The position numbers were made by a program, and so were the translations under genes. 64,000 bases of DNA. Origin: Pedobacter mucosus (GTDB lineage: Bacteria; Bacteroidota; Bacteroidia; Sphingobacteriales; Sphingobacteriaceae). The DNA is taken from NCBI RefSeq assembly GCF_022200785.1, contig NZ_CP087585.1:1116001-1180000 (forward strand), given 5' to 3'. Shown here piece after piece: positions 17,834 through 26,897 of the stretch (the first letter of the stretch is position 1; every line of letters begins with the position of its first letter). The notes beneath the pieces were generated by a model, which searched no databases, was not told the DNA's origin, and saw only the letters and a program-made list of their open reading frames with translations.

Positions 17834-18310
17834 TTAAACCATATAAGCAGTTTCTCGCTTGCTCTGTGATAAAACCATAAAACTTTGAATCTTGCCCACC
17901 AGGGGATTGGTTGAAATATTTTCTCTTAGGAAATCATTATAAGCCGTCATATCAATAGTAACAACTTTAAGCATAAAGTCAAAATTGCCGGTTACATGGT
18001 AACATTCCATTACCTGCGTATGCCGTCCCATCTCTTGCTTAAAAATACCAATCGAGTCCTGACCATGATTTTTTAACTGGACAAGAGGAAAAGCTGTAAA
18101 AATATTTCTGATTTTTTGGATGTCAATGATCGCAACCTTTTTCTCGATATACCCCGCAGTCTTAAGATTTTTTATTCGTTCGACAATCGTGGATTTGCTT
18201 CTCTTAAGCTTTCCGGAAATCTCTTTGTAGGTAAGCTCCCCGTCAACTTGTAATAAATTTAAGATTCCTGTGTCAATCTCATCTAAGATAAAATCTGTCA
18301 TTTTCGGCAT
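17834..18310 (-). CDS. Lrp/AsnC-family transcriptional regulator
   Basis: A 158-residue regulator. It has an N-terminal winged helix-turn-helix (DEIDTGILNLLQVDGELTYK then SKSTIVERIKNLKTAGYI) and a C-terminal RAM/AsnC effector-binding domain containing HVTGNFDFMLKVVTIDMTAY. These proteins form octamers and respond to amino acids. It is transcribed divergently from the SerC-like gene across about 280 bases, the usual arrangement for an Lrp-type local regulator and its target. That makes control of the neighbour plausible but not shown. Translation could also begin at ATG 18301. Confidence 0.88.
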   Translation of the reverse strand: MPKMTDFILDEIDTGILNLLQVDGELTYKEISGKLKRSKSTIVERIKNLKTAGYIEKKVAIIDIQKIRNIFTAFPLVQLKNHGQDSIGIFKQEMGRHTQVMECYHVTGNFDFMLKVVTIDMTAYNDFLRENISTNPLVGKIQSFMVLSQSKRETAYMV

Positions 18311-18589
18311 GATAAGTTATTTATTTGGCTGGCCAAATATATCTATAAATACACCGGTTTATAAAATATTTACAGCTATTTAAATTTATAAATATTTGAT
18401 AGTGTACGAATTACAATAACTTTTATCCCAAGAGATTTCTAATAAAATATAATTTCAAATTTGGCTTTTAATTTAATTGGCATCAGAATAAAATTGCGCT
18501 TGCAGGCATCGAAAAAGTATTCTAGACCATTTTTTTACCGCGGTTTTTCATCTGTATATATTCTGTTGAATTTTGCCTCTGAAATTATA

Positions 18590-19642
18590 ATGTATATGCA
18601 GGAGCACAACCGAAAAAATCCAAATTTCGAATACAATAAGCTTGAAAGGTTAATTTTCGAGCCTTCCTCGGACAGGTTAATATTGAATAAATCAGGCAAT
18701 GAGCAAGTTCACCAAAAAATAGAAGATATACAGAGATTGCTCAGAAGATTATTAAATATTCCCTCAGATTATCGTGTTTTGATATTTGACAACAGGGGCC
18801 TGGAAAACAATAACGTTTTCGCGCTGCTAAATTTTTCAAACGACCTACGCGCAGGTTTTCTGGACACCGGAAGCCGGTCTTCCGCTGCAATAATTGCAGC
18901 CAGGAAATACTTTAATGTGGAAATTATTGGCTCATCCAGAGAATCGGCTTATTCATATGTTCCAGGATGTGACTGGATACCCCATAATATTTCTTTTTTG
19001 CATTTAACATCAACGAATGAATTGCAGGGAAACCAGATTTCAAAATTTCCAAAGCTCGCCTTGCCTTTGATTTGTGATTATTCAGCTGATTTGTTCTGCT
19101 CAAAAGTTGCATTTAAGAATCTTGATTTAATTTATGCTCATGGCGGCTGCTTTATAATGCCTGAAAATCTAACGACTATTTTCATACGGGATTCATTATT
19201 GCAAACAGGCCCTCTCGCACTATTCAATAACCCTTTTTTGGTCAACAAAATACAAGATGGAATTGTGCCACGATTTAAGGACTTGTTTGTCCTAAAACAC
19301 AGCCTCACTGAACTTGAGGCAAATGGGGGAGTGGTAGAAAACGTTCGCCATTTATCCAGATTTTCTAACACTTTCTACAGGGAAATTGACAGGAACAAAA
19401 AGTTCTTTGCGATTGTCAATTCTAAAGACCGATCAATGAAGGCAATAAGATTCTTTGTTACCAACGTTGAGGATGAATTCAGGTTTATTTTGATGCTTGA
19501 TAAGAATGATATAAACATCGTCAAAAGATCACCCCATGGCGACTTTCTGATTTCATTATTGGAATGCAAGGAGGAAGAGATTTTTCAGCTTGTAAATGTC
19601 ATTCAGGAATTTGAGAAAAGTCCTAAAAGTGAAATTAATTAA
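18590..19642 (+). CDS. SerC-like fold-type V aminotransferase homolog lacking the PLP lysine
   Basis: A 350-residue protein that aligns by eye with phosphoserine aminotransferase. It has the LLNIPSDYRVLIFDNRG region, GFLDTGSRSSAAIIAARKYF, ICDYSADLFCSKV, LDLIYAHGGCF and LEANGGVVENV. In SerC the PLP lysine sits in YAGAQKN; here the matching segment is Y182-A-H-G-G-C187-F, so Cys replaces the lysine. The N-terminal FNPGP-like motif is also altered to FEPSS. It is therefore probably not an aminotransferase and may bind a ligand or partner. I choose the ATG at 18590, because the extra N-terminal 43 residues do not match the family. It diverges from the Lrp gene and is followed 7 bases later by a small membrane protein. 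Confidence 0.75.
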   Translation: MYMQEHNRKNPNFEYNKLERLIFEPSSDRLILNKSGNEQVHQKIEDIQRLLRRLLNIPSDYRVLIFDNRGLENNNVFALLNFSNDLRAGFLDTGSRSSAAIIAARKYFNVEIIGSSRESAYSYVPGCDWIPHNISFLHLTSTNELQGNQISKFPKLALPLICDYSADLFCSKVAFKNLDLIYAHGGCFIMPENLTTIFIRDSLLQTGPLALFNNPFLVNKIQDGIVPRFKDLFVLKHSLTELEANGGVVENVRHLSRFSNTFYREIDRNKKFFAIVNSKDRSMKAIRFFVTNVEDEFRFILMLDKNDINIVKRSPHGDFLISLLECKEEEIFQLVNVIQEFEKSPKSEIN

Positions 19643-19649
19643 TATACAT

Positions 19650-19778
19650 ATGGGCCCGGAACAGATCTTATCATTTCTCTTACTATTCCTTTATTTTCTT
19701 TCTTATTTGCTAAACAAAATGGTTTTGAAACGCCAGAAAAAAGAACGTGAACAAAACGGAGACGGAAAATGGATTTAA
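19650..19778 (+). CDS. Small single-pass membrane protein
   Basis: A 42-residue ORF from the ATG at 19650. It has one hydrophobic helix (residues ~5-23, ILSFLLLFLYFLSYLL) followed by a strongly basic tail (KRQKKEREQ). It starts seven bases after the SerC-like gene, suggesting co-transcription. A further 19-codon ATG frame overlaps its end (19769-19828). Function unknown. Confidence 0.45.
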   Translation: MGPEQILSFLLLFLYFLSYLLNKMVLKRQKKEREQNGDGKWI

Positions 19779-19841
19779 TCATGGAACAACGTAAATCAAA
19801 AGAACTTCATGAAAAGAAGGTTAAATAGTTAATTTTTGATA

Positions 19842-19869
19842 AAATCGGTCGGTGGATGCCGGCCGATTT
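19842..19869 (+). terminator. Hairpin after SerC-like operon
   Basis: AAATCGGTCGG (19842-19852) pairs with CCGGCCGATTT (19859-19869) with one G-T pair and a 6-base loop. There is no long T-tract afterwards, so termination strength is uncertain. Confidence 0.5.
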
Positions 19870-19992
19870 GTAGGTAACTCCTAAAATCCAATACAGGCAA
19901 TGTCCAGGGCATTGCTCACTTAGTTCAATAAAAGATTTGAAAATCAACTATGTTGTACCAGAGCAAATTTAACCGATAATTACTTTATTAAA

Positions 19993-20265
19993 ATGAATAT
20001 AGATCTGACTAAAAAAGAAGACTTGAAGGAATTTGAGGCTTCTCTTATTCTTGAGTTAAGAGAAATGATTAAACCTGAACTCAAAGCGCATAAGAAATGG
20101 CTTAGATGCGCTGAAGTGAGAAAAATCTTAAATATTCCTCCGGGGACATTACAGAATCTTCGAATTAATGTCACCCTAGCCTTCACAAAGGTTGGAAGTA
20201 TTTTCTATTATGCCTATGATGACATTCAAGGTTTGCTGCATAAGGGAGATAAGGGTGGAAAGTAA
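19993..20265 (+). CDS. Helix-turn-helix domain protein (mobile-element type)
   Basis: A 90-residue protein. An acidic N-terminal helix is followed by a MerR/excisionase-like HTH (KKWLRCAEVRKILNIPPGTL) and a wing (FTKVGSIFYYAYDDIQGLL). This form is frequent near integrases in Bacteroidota elements and acts as a DNA-binding accessory or regulator. Its stop overlaps the likely GTG start of the next gene, so the two are coupled. Confidence 0.78.
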   Translation: MNIDLTKKEDLKEFEASLILELREMIKPELKAHKKWLRCAEVRKILNIPPGTLQNLRINVTLAFTKVGSIFYYAYDDIQGLLHKGDKGGK

Positions 20266-20500
20266 CATCAATCAAATAAAACGGTTTTTGTTTTTCGCAC
20301 AAGGAAATAACCTGTCTTCGTGTTATATAAGTCTTTATGTAGCAATAATAGCAACATCTGGGGTGCAACAAAATCTTTACAGCATCAGAGTTAGTAGAAA
20401 AAAATTGATGGCCCTTTCATCTATTAAATCTATCACGACTTATCATAAATGTATTCATAACTTTGTGGCATTGGGCATAATTAAATATTCGCCATCTTAA
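20255..20500 (+). CDS. Hypothetical mobile-element protein, winged-helix-like
   Basis: An 81-residue frame starting with GTG at 20255, overlapping the previous gene by 11 bases. An open frame also extends to an ATG at 20192, but that lies inside the HTH gene and lacks family-like sequence. Features shared with proteins that commonly follow HTH genes on Bacteroidota elements are NNLSSCYISLYVAI near the middle and TTYHKCIHNFVALGIIKYSP at the C-terminus. The middle departs from the usual pattern, so it may be diverging or decaying. The role is unknown; replication- or regulation-associated DNA binding is a guess. Confidence 0.55.
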   Translation: MESNINQIKRFLFFAQGNNLSSCYISLYVAIIATSGVQQNLYSIRVSRKKLMALSSIKSITTYHKCIHNFVALGIIKYSPS

Positions 20501-20835
20501 TATCCAAAATTAGGAAGTGAGGTTCAAATTTTGGCTATTACATAGTGTTAGAGAGATTTGACCCGCATCTCTTGTATGATAAGTTATCAAATAATTTGTA
20601 GAAAATTAAAGGTAGTCCGGAATTTATTCCTTAAATCAAACTTAATATATCTTTATACTGCCGATAACTGCAGTCTTTACATTTTTTAAAAAATGTCATC
20701 GCTAGGGAGAAATTAAACCTAGCATAGACAGACTTAAAAGTTAACTTAAAACCAAAAGAACAGTAAATAAATTAAATCTGTAAAGCGGGTTAAATAAGGG
20801 CACGGTTTTACTAGTAGTATAGAAAAAACAAAAGA
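20501..20835. other. Intergenic region between convergent genes
   Basis: 335 bases of AT-rich sequence between the converging element gene and helicase gene. No clear terminator hairpin or gene is seen. Confidence 0.45.
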
Positions 20836-23265
20836 CTACTGTTGTCCATTAGTTGAACCTATTCCAAATCGTTCGACAATTTCTTTCAGGAACTTACTTT
20901 GGTTGTGGGGATTATGAAGCAGGTAAACCAGGTGACGTGCCCGGGTCAAGGCGACGTAGAAAAGCCGTCTTTCTTCTGCGTTTTCGTAAGTTTCGCCCTC
21001 ACGGAGCAGGTTATTCAGGATAGGATCATCAGCCATCTCAGAAGGAAAGCCAAAGACCCCCGCATCCAGATCCAAGATTATGGATACATCACAGGTCAGG
21101 CCTTTACAGGCATGGGCGGTGTGGAAGGCAATCTTTAGATTGGAATATGCTTTTTGCAACTGGCGTAAATCAGGTGGTGCGTTATGGTGATAGCGCCCGA
21201 TTAAAAATATCGTTCCTTTCGGATGGTTGAGGGCGATTCTGTTGATAAGCCCATTAAGGGTATCGAACTTTTGTAGGGCACGGTTTGCCTTGTTGCCAAA
21301 AGTATTTAAAGGGATTAATTCAAATGACGGGTGCTTTGCTTTGAATGGCGAAGATAGCCGCTTCTTTAGCTGCGCAGGATTGCTTTGAATAAAACCACTG
21401 GTCAGATTCAGGATCTCCTCATTAAACCGGTAGGTCTGTAAAACCCCGTTTTCAGCAGTCACCCCAAAATGTTTTGAAAACTCGGTAATGATGCCTATAT
21501 CGCTCCCGGTAAAGCGGAAAATGGATTGCCAGTCATCCCCAACGGCATAAAGCTTCGCCTCGGGATTTGCGGATTTCAGGGCTTTTAGCAAATCATACCT
21601 GCCCAGTGACATGTCCTGAAATTCATCAACCAAGATGTACTTGTATTTTTTATGAAATTTTCCTTTTTGTATATGCAAAGTGGCTAGATTTACCATGTCG
21701 TTGTAATCAATGGTGCCTGTTCGGGAAAGTTCGGCCTGATAGGATTGATATAATGGTTCGAAAACATCCAGGAAAACCCTGAAGCGCTGATCTTTCGCCT
21801 TTGCTTTTAGTTCGTTTACCGAGGCGTTATTGGATTTCATCAGAGTCAGGAAAGTATAAATCAGGCCCATGAAATCCTCATAATCATCGAGGCTTTTGAC
21901 TTTGCTGAGAATTTCTTCAGGAGGCCTCTTATTCAAGATCACCCCGTTTTGGTCAAGCTGAATTTTGAGTGCCTTGAGCAGAGTACCACTTCTGTTCTGA
22001 AAGGAATAGGTTGTTATGAGTTTGGTTTGATATTTTTCATGGATTTTAGCTTTCCATTGCATGCCACTCTGGTATTGCTCGGTAGCAGAACGGTAGGGTG
22101 CTTTAAACTTAAAATGGGGTGGTACATTTCCATTCTCATCAATCCCATAGTGTTCATGGTAAATGCCGTAATCCTTTAGGTAAAAGTCCGGCTGATAATG
22201 TCCAAAATCTAGGTTCCGATCTTGCACTTCCAAAGGGTAAAAGCGCTCATATTCAAATTCAACCTGGTGCAGGTAAAGAAAGTTTGCTATCATCACTTCA
22301 TCAATGCTTTTACATTCCAGGCCATTCAGGGTCACATTTCGGAATGACTGCTCATGCTGTAGATAATCCGTTTCCGTCTTAAATTCAAATTCATCCCGGG
22401 GCGGGCGGGCAAAAAAAGCAATAAAATTAATGGCTTTTTGCTGAAAGTCACTATCATCAGTAAAGAGCTTGTCGAAGGATTCCTGAAGGAAAACTTTTGC
22501 CCTGTAGTCTTTGCCGTCGAAGGCGATTTTCTTTGGATGAGGATTGCAATACCGGGTAACCATGTTTCCAAAACTGTTAAAAGTCTTGAAAGTAATCAGA
22601 CGAGCCATTTCATCGTCTTTCAAAAAGTTACATGTGCGGTCGGACATTTCTTCTACGGCGGTATTGGTAAAGGATATCACCAGCAACTCTTCCGCTGGTG
22701 CTAGGTTCTTTTCTAGAATGTAGGAGATCTTGGCGCTGATTGTTGTTGTTTTTCCAGTTCCTGCGCCAGCGATAACCAAGTTGTTGTCTTCATCACAGAC
22801 TACGGCCTGCATTTGTTCCTCAGATAACGGATACCCGTCAAGCTGCGCTAGAAAGTCTTTGAACTCTGCAATTTCATGAGGAATGAAACGTTCGTTATAG
22901 TTCTTTCGGATGTTGTCCAAGTTTTGATGGTAGGATACAAAATAGCTGATGGTGGCAATTTCTTTCTCGTCAAGGCCGCACTTTTGATAATTAATGGGTA
23001 TAGCTTTTATTAACGTGTTATGAGTGTTTTTTAGTTTAACCGCATCCAGATTTGAAAAATACAATACCAATTCCTGCGTCTTTCGAAAGGCATCAATTGC
23101 ACGGAGAATATCCGGAATCAGCTTGCGGATGTTTGCCCTTTTTTCGAGTTCTGCCTGCCTTTGTTTGAAAAAGTAAAGGATGCCTAAAGTTAGGATAAAT
23201 AGGATGACTTGTAGCCCAATGGGCAATTCCCCGATTTTCATCGGTTTCTTGTGTGGTTGAGTCAT
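20836..23265 (-). CDS. Helicase IV-like UvrD/Rep superfamily helicase, N-terminal membrane segment
   Basis: An 809-residue superfamily 1A helicase. The motifs are complete: Walker A GAGTGKTT (167-174), DEFQD, GDDWQSIFRF, QTYRFNEEIL, HTAHACKGL and FYVALTRAR. A block between motifs Ia and II has HYQPDFYLKDYGIYHEHYGI, the nuclease-like insertion typical of helicase IV relatives. Residues ~14-33 are hydrophobic (IGLQVILFILTLGILYFF), giving a probable membrane anchor. It would unwind DNA 3'-5'. It borders the GTPase/TIR operon but is separated from it by about 720 bases, so functional linkage is open. The ATG at 23265 is preferred over TTG at 23271. Confidence 0.88.
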   Translation of the reverse strand: MTQPHKKPMKIGELPIGLQVILFILTLGILYFFKQRQAELEKRANIRKLIPDILRAIDAFRKTQELVLYFSNLDAVKLKNTHNTLIKAIPINYQKCGLDEKEIATISYFVSYHQNLDNIRKNYNERFIPHEIAEFKDFLAQLDGYPLSEEQMQAVVCDEDNNLVIAGAGTGKTTTISAKISYILEKNLAPAEELLVISFTNTAVEEMSDRTCNFLKDDEMARLITFKTFNSFGNMVTRYCNPHPKKIAFDGKDYRAKVFLQESFDKLFTDDSDFQQKAINFIAFFARPPRDEFEFKTETDYLQHEQSFRNVTLNGLECKSIDEVMIANFLYLHQVEFEYERFYPLEVQDRNLDFGHYQPDFYLKDYGIYHEHYGIDENGNVPPHFKFKAPYRSATEQYQSGMQWKAKIHEKYQTKLITTYSFQNRSGTLLKALKIQLDQNGVILNKRPPEEILSKVKSLDDYEDFMGLIYTFLTLMKSNNASVNELKAKAKDQRFRVFLDVFEPLYQSYQAELSRTGTIDYNDMVNLATLHIQKGKFHKKYKYILVDEFQDMSLGRYDLLKALKSANPEAKLYAVGDDWQSIFRFTGSDIGIITEFSKHFGVTAENGVLQTYRFNEEILNLTSGFIQSNPAQLKKRLSSPFKAKHPSFELIPLNTFGNKANRALQKFDTLNGLINRIALNHPKGTIFLIGRYHHNAPPDLRQLQKAYSNLKIAFHTAHACKGLTCDVSIILDLDAGVFGFPSEMADDPILNNLLREGETYENAEERRLFYVALTRARHLVYLLHNPHNQSKFLKEIVERFGIGSTNGQQ

Positions 23266-23988
23266 TAACAATAGGGTAACTGTTAAACAAATATAATGTT
23301 TAGGTAATAATTCTTTTGCTTAAAATGCAAGTTCATCATACTAATGCTTACTAACTGGTGATCTGGCTGAAATTAGTCACTTTCAATGGATTTAAACGGA
23401 ATAAACCAAAATAAATCGACCCTGCCTTAACCGAAATATTTGCCCGAAAAAACAGACTGGCCGACTGGAGTTGTGATTTGGCCGAAAGGGCTGATACGAT
23501 TTGATTTATTAATTACATGAGAAAAAGTGCTCAAAATTTTTCCCCTTTAGTTCTTTTATGATACCAGTCGAATAAATCTCTTATTACGTTAGATAAATAC
23601 GTTGCAAATGTAGCTTAACTAAATGTTCACAAGTTGGCGAAAAGGCGTAAAATAGCAATGTCAGATATTTCATATAAGAACAATTTAAGTCTGAAAATCT
23701 TATAAAATGAATCAAAACGTTGGCCTTTCATTCGTTAGTTTTACCTGATTCGGAAACATTTCGAGAGCATCCTATCGACAATTAATGAGTTAGAAGTTTG
23801 TGAAAACTTGGAAAACGTTTTTCAATAATCGACTTGTCCAAAGAAAATTCGAGCTTCAAGGTTGTAAAGCGCACATCCACCTCTAATAACGAAATCGATA
23901 ATATGGAAAATAATTGGTTGGCATGCATATAATTTAGGACAATTCACAGGGAAATTATTTAATAACTGCCCAACAATTATTCAGATTA
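23266..23988. other. Intergenic region
   Basis: About 720 AT-rich bases between the conflict operon end and the helicase gene, both on the minus strand. It should contain the helicase promoter. No open frame with recognisable content and no strong hairpin is seen. Confidence 0.45.
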
Positions 23989-24762
23989 TCAAAATTTTTC
24001 AAACTCTAGCGAATATTTGACTTTTGAAGTTGTAGCTCGCATGAAAATAGTATTGTCGTAGCCTTTCGATAACATTAATTTTCGGATTCTTTTCATATCA
24101 TCAGGGGGACAATTTGAACCGAAGGTGATTTCAACTAGTGCCTCTTTCTTGAAATAATTTGCTCCTGCTTTGTCCTTGAGTATTCTGACTTCTTCCTCAT
24201 AATTCCAAATGCTGGATTTATTCTGGATTAGAAGTTTAATCAGATTTTTGTTGTCCCGAATGTGGTTATATACCGGGTAGTCATCGCTATAATTCACCTT
24301 TATTGGATGCACAAAAAAATCAAGATCTAGAGTAACATCAAATTTCATTGAAATACCTTTGTGACAATTTGCATAGTGTGACCACATGAGTATACTTAGG
24401 TTATGACTTGCAAAACAGCATATTCCTTTGGAGCTGATACTTTTTTTAATGATCTTTTCCAGAGTTGTAGGCCAGTAGTCAGGATCGTCGCTAATACTTT
24501 TTACAATTTTGTCAATTTCATGTTCCGAAATACCAGGCGAAGCTTTTCTTATGTAATCTTTAATTTCCTTTATAGTATTCTGCGTGTCAGGTTGAATTTG
24601 ACAGTCAAAAGGATCATTAAATGATAAAGGATCGGCAAACCATAAACTGGAATCATTAATGATTCTTTCCAAAGTAGTATCTATTTGTCTGTATTTATAA
24701 AGAAATCTAAGTAAGGTTCCATTTAATATATCTCTTTTTATAATGTCGGTTAGAGCTGGCAT
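23989..24762 (-). CDS. DUF2971-domain protein, last gene of GTPase/TIR operon
   Basis: A 257-residue soluble protein with the DUF2971 pattern: LYKYRQ, LWFADPLSFNDPFDC near residues 39-53, then GICCFASHNLSILMWSHYAN with HKGISMKFD, and the late IWNYEEEVRILK. The family is widespread, is often found in defence or accessory loci, and has no settled activity. Its ATG overlaps the GAP1-like stop by one base (TAATG), so it is translationally coupled and belongs to the six-gene operon. A role as an effector or modulator is inference. Confidence 0.82.
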   Translation of the reverse strand: MPALTDIIKRDILNGTLLRFLYKYRQIDTTLERIINDSSLWFADPLSFNDPFDCQIQPDTQNTIKEIKDYIRKASPGISEHEIDKIVKSISDDPDYWPTTLEKIIKKSISSKGICCFASHNLSILMWSHYANCHKGISMKFDVTLDLDFFVHPIKVNYSDDYPVYNHIRDNKNLIKLLIQNKSSIWNYEEEVRILKDKAGANYFKKEALVEITFGSNCPPDDMKRIRKLMLSKGYDNTIFMRATTSKVKYSLEFEKF

Positions 24763-26897
24763 TAACTAAGTTTTTTTATTTTTCGCAAATATTGATATTG
24801 AAATGGCTCAAACTGGATTTGTCTATTTTCAATATGCCTTATAATTTTCATGGTCAGTTGCCGCCCTTTTTTAAAAGTTACGCAATATGCGGCTGCACGA
24901 TAAAACAATTTAGGTTCTTTCAATGTGCTTAAAAATGCCCCTGGGTTCCAATTGTTTTTTATTGTTTTATTACAAAATGTACGAATCAAGTTCTCGCAGT
25001 AGTCCCATGATTCCACTTGATATTGCTTTTTAGGTTTGAATTTTAATATGTTTACTAATGTTTCTATAATTCCCCAATCATCATTATCCATATTCTCTTC
25101 GAAATCTTTCGGAATTATATTCCAATTATGCTGGCCGAGTTGCAAATTTTCTGCAAAGACATAGACATCTTGAAAAGTGACAGATACTAGCCATTCTGAA
25201 TTGGCAATATCATTATTAAAGCCTATCGTTAATAAAAGTGAGGCAATATATTCAACATTACCTCGATACTCCGTTAGTTTAAGTTTCTTATATGCTGTTA
25301 ACCAGGTGTTATGGCTGAAACCGAGAGTGAGAATCTTTCGACTGGCAAGATTATCGAATATTAACGCAAACATTTTGGAATGTATTCTTCTTTCGTTGGT
25401 TCTTAACCACTTGATAAACTGTTGATCTTTTTCTTTTGTAATAAAGTCTTTCCAACCAGCAGTAAATTGTTGTGTTGCTTTACCCTGGTTATACCATTCT
25501 AACGAAGAGTTAAATACTAAATCGTTATTCTTCCAGTATAATTCAAAAATCAATTCACTTCCTACCTCTAATATGACTTTGATAAGACGCGGCCAATCTC
25601 GAATTAAATTATGTTGAAGAAACTGAAAAAATAAATCTCGCTGCTGCTGATGCGGTAATCGCCAGATGGTTTCACTGTAAACGATGTTTTCAGAACGCAA
25701 TATTAGAGGTAAGGCGGTAGCATAGTTCCTTGCAAGCAAATCTAATATTAGGTTATCCGGAAGCTCGATTTCATCCCACAGATGATTAGAAATTCTTCCA
25801 CTTGGACAATCAAAAATCATAGATAGGAGCTCTTCCAGTTGAATTTTTCCATTCTGTAACAAATTGATAAGCCGACGTTCGATATTCAAAGTTATGCCAT
25901 CCAAATAGTCTAAATCGGGCGCAAATAGGAGGTATTTAACAATTTCTTTCTCTGATTCAGGGTAGTCTATTAAGCTATCTTCTGTATAAATTTTTGACTT
26001 AATATTTTTTCCCTGCTTCGGGTTAGAAAAATTAGTCTGAATAAGACTGTTAACCTCATGAAAATCTTTTTCAAAATAAATTAAATGATACAATTTGATT
26101 AAAGGAATATAATTTTTTCTAAAACCGTCTATGTCAGAGCCAAAATTCCACAAAAATTTACGTAAGTCGTTCTTTTTACTAGTATGAAGTATCTTAACCC
26201 AATCGTGAATCGGATCATTTTTGTGATATATTAAAATTTCTGTCTCAGATCGGCTAACAGACTTCAGACTTTCTTCAGGAATTATCTGCAAATCAAACAG
26301 CCGATTGTTCAGTGATTTTAAATTTAAGGCTCCACTACAGAAAAAGAAGTTTCTTCTTAGACGTGGCCACTGATTACTCCAAAGATTAATAATTTCATTT
26401 TCATATTCATTCGGTGAGCTTGCTGGTATAATTATCGGTACACCTGAATTCTCATATAATATTTGATAAATGGAATTATTGATTTCTCTGTTGGAAATAT
26501 TCTCTGAACTCCTTAGTAGTGAATTGAATTCAACTTCAATCTCTGAGTTATACTTATCATATTCGTTTACAATTGGTCGCTCAAACAACTTAACAAGAGC
26601 CAGTAAGTCAGGTATTTTACCTAAATCTGGATATCTAATTAATAAGGTTTGCGTCCAAACACAGCCTGGCCGTCTCATTTCACTTGCATACCAAGTCCTT
26701 GCAAAAGCATATAGGCTTTCAGAGGCCAGAGGATAGCCTGTAATATAACTTTCAAAATTTGCATTAATCAACGTTCCGGAAAGATCAGACTGGAAGAGTA
26801 ATACTTTATTACCTTCTTCACCAATGGGAATAGAACTGGCAAGTACCTGATGCCCGTTTTGATAACCATGCAAAGTTTGTTGTAGTGTGATGATCAT
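24762..26897 (-). CDS. GAP1-N1-type GTPase-associated protein
   Basis: A 711-residue protein. The N-terminal ~130 residues carry the hallmarks of the GAP1-N1 domain: QQTLHGYQNGHQVLASS, then FESYITGYPLA and a FARTWYASEMRRPGCVWTQT segment. This domain was defined by comparative genomics in GTPase-centred conflict systems. The rest is helical and likely corresponds to the middle and C-terminal GAP1 regions. No enzyme motif is seen; a regulatory or scaffold role toward the adjacent GTPases is expected from the family. The start overlaps the upstream GTPase stop (ATGA), giving tight coupling. Confidence 0.8.
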   Translation of the reverse strand: MIITLQQTLHGYQNGHQVLASSIPIGEEGNKVLLFQSDLSGTLINANFESYITGYPLASESLYAFARTWYASEMRRPGCVWTQTLLIRYPDLGKIPDLLALVKLFERPIVNEYDKYNSEIEVEFNSLLRSSENISNREINNSIYQILYENSGVPIIIPASSPNEYENEIINLWSNQWPRLRRNFFFCSGALNLKSLNNRLFDLQIIPEESLKSVSRSETEILIYHKNDPIHDWVKILHTSKKNDLRKFLWNFGSDIDGFRKNYIPLIKLYHLIYFEKDFHEVNSLIQTNFSNPKQGKNIKSKIYTEDSLIDYPESEKEIVKYLLFAPDLDYLDGITLNIERRLINLLQNGKIQLEELLSMIFDCPSGRISNHLWDEIELPDNLILDLLARNYATALPLILRSENIVYSETIWRLPHQQQRDLFFQFLQHNLIRDWPRLIKVILEVGSELIFELYWKNNDLVFNSSLEWYNQGKATQQFTAGWKDFITKEKDQQFIKWLRTNERRIHSKMFALIFDNLASRKILTLGFSHNTWLTAYKKLKLTEYRGNVEYIASLLLTIGFNNDIANSEWLVSVTFQDVYVFAENLQLGQHNWNIIPKDFEENMDNDDWGIIETLVNILKFKPKKQYQVESWDYCENLIRTFCNKTIKNNWNPGAFLSTLKEPKLFYRAAAYCVTFKKGRQLTMKIIRHIENRQIQFEPFQYQYLRKIKKLS

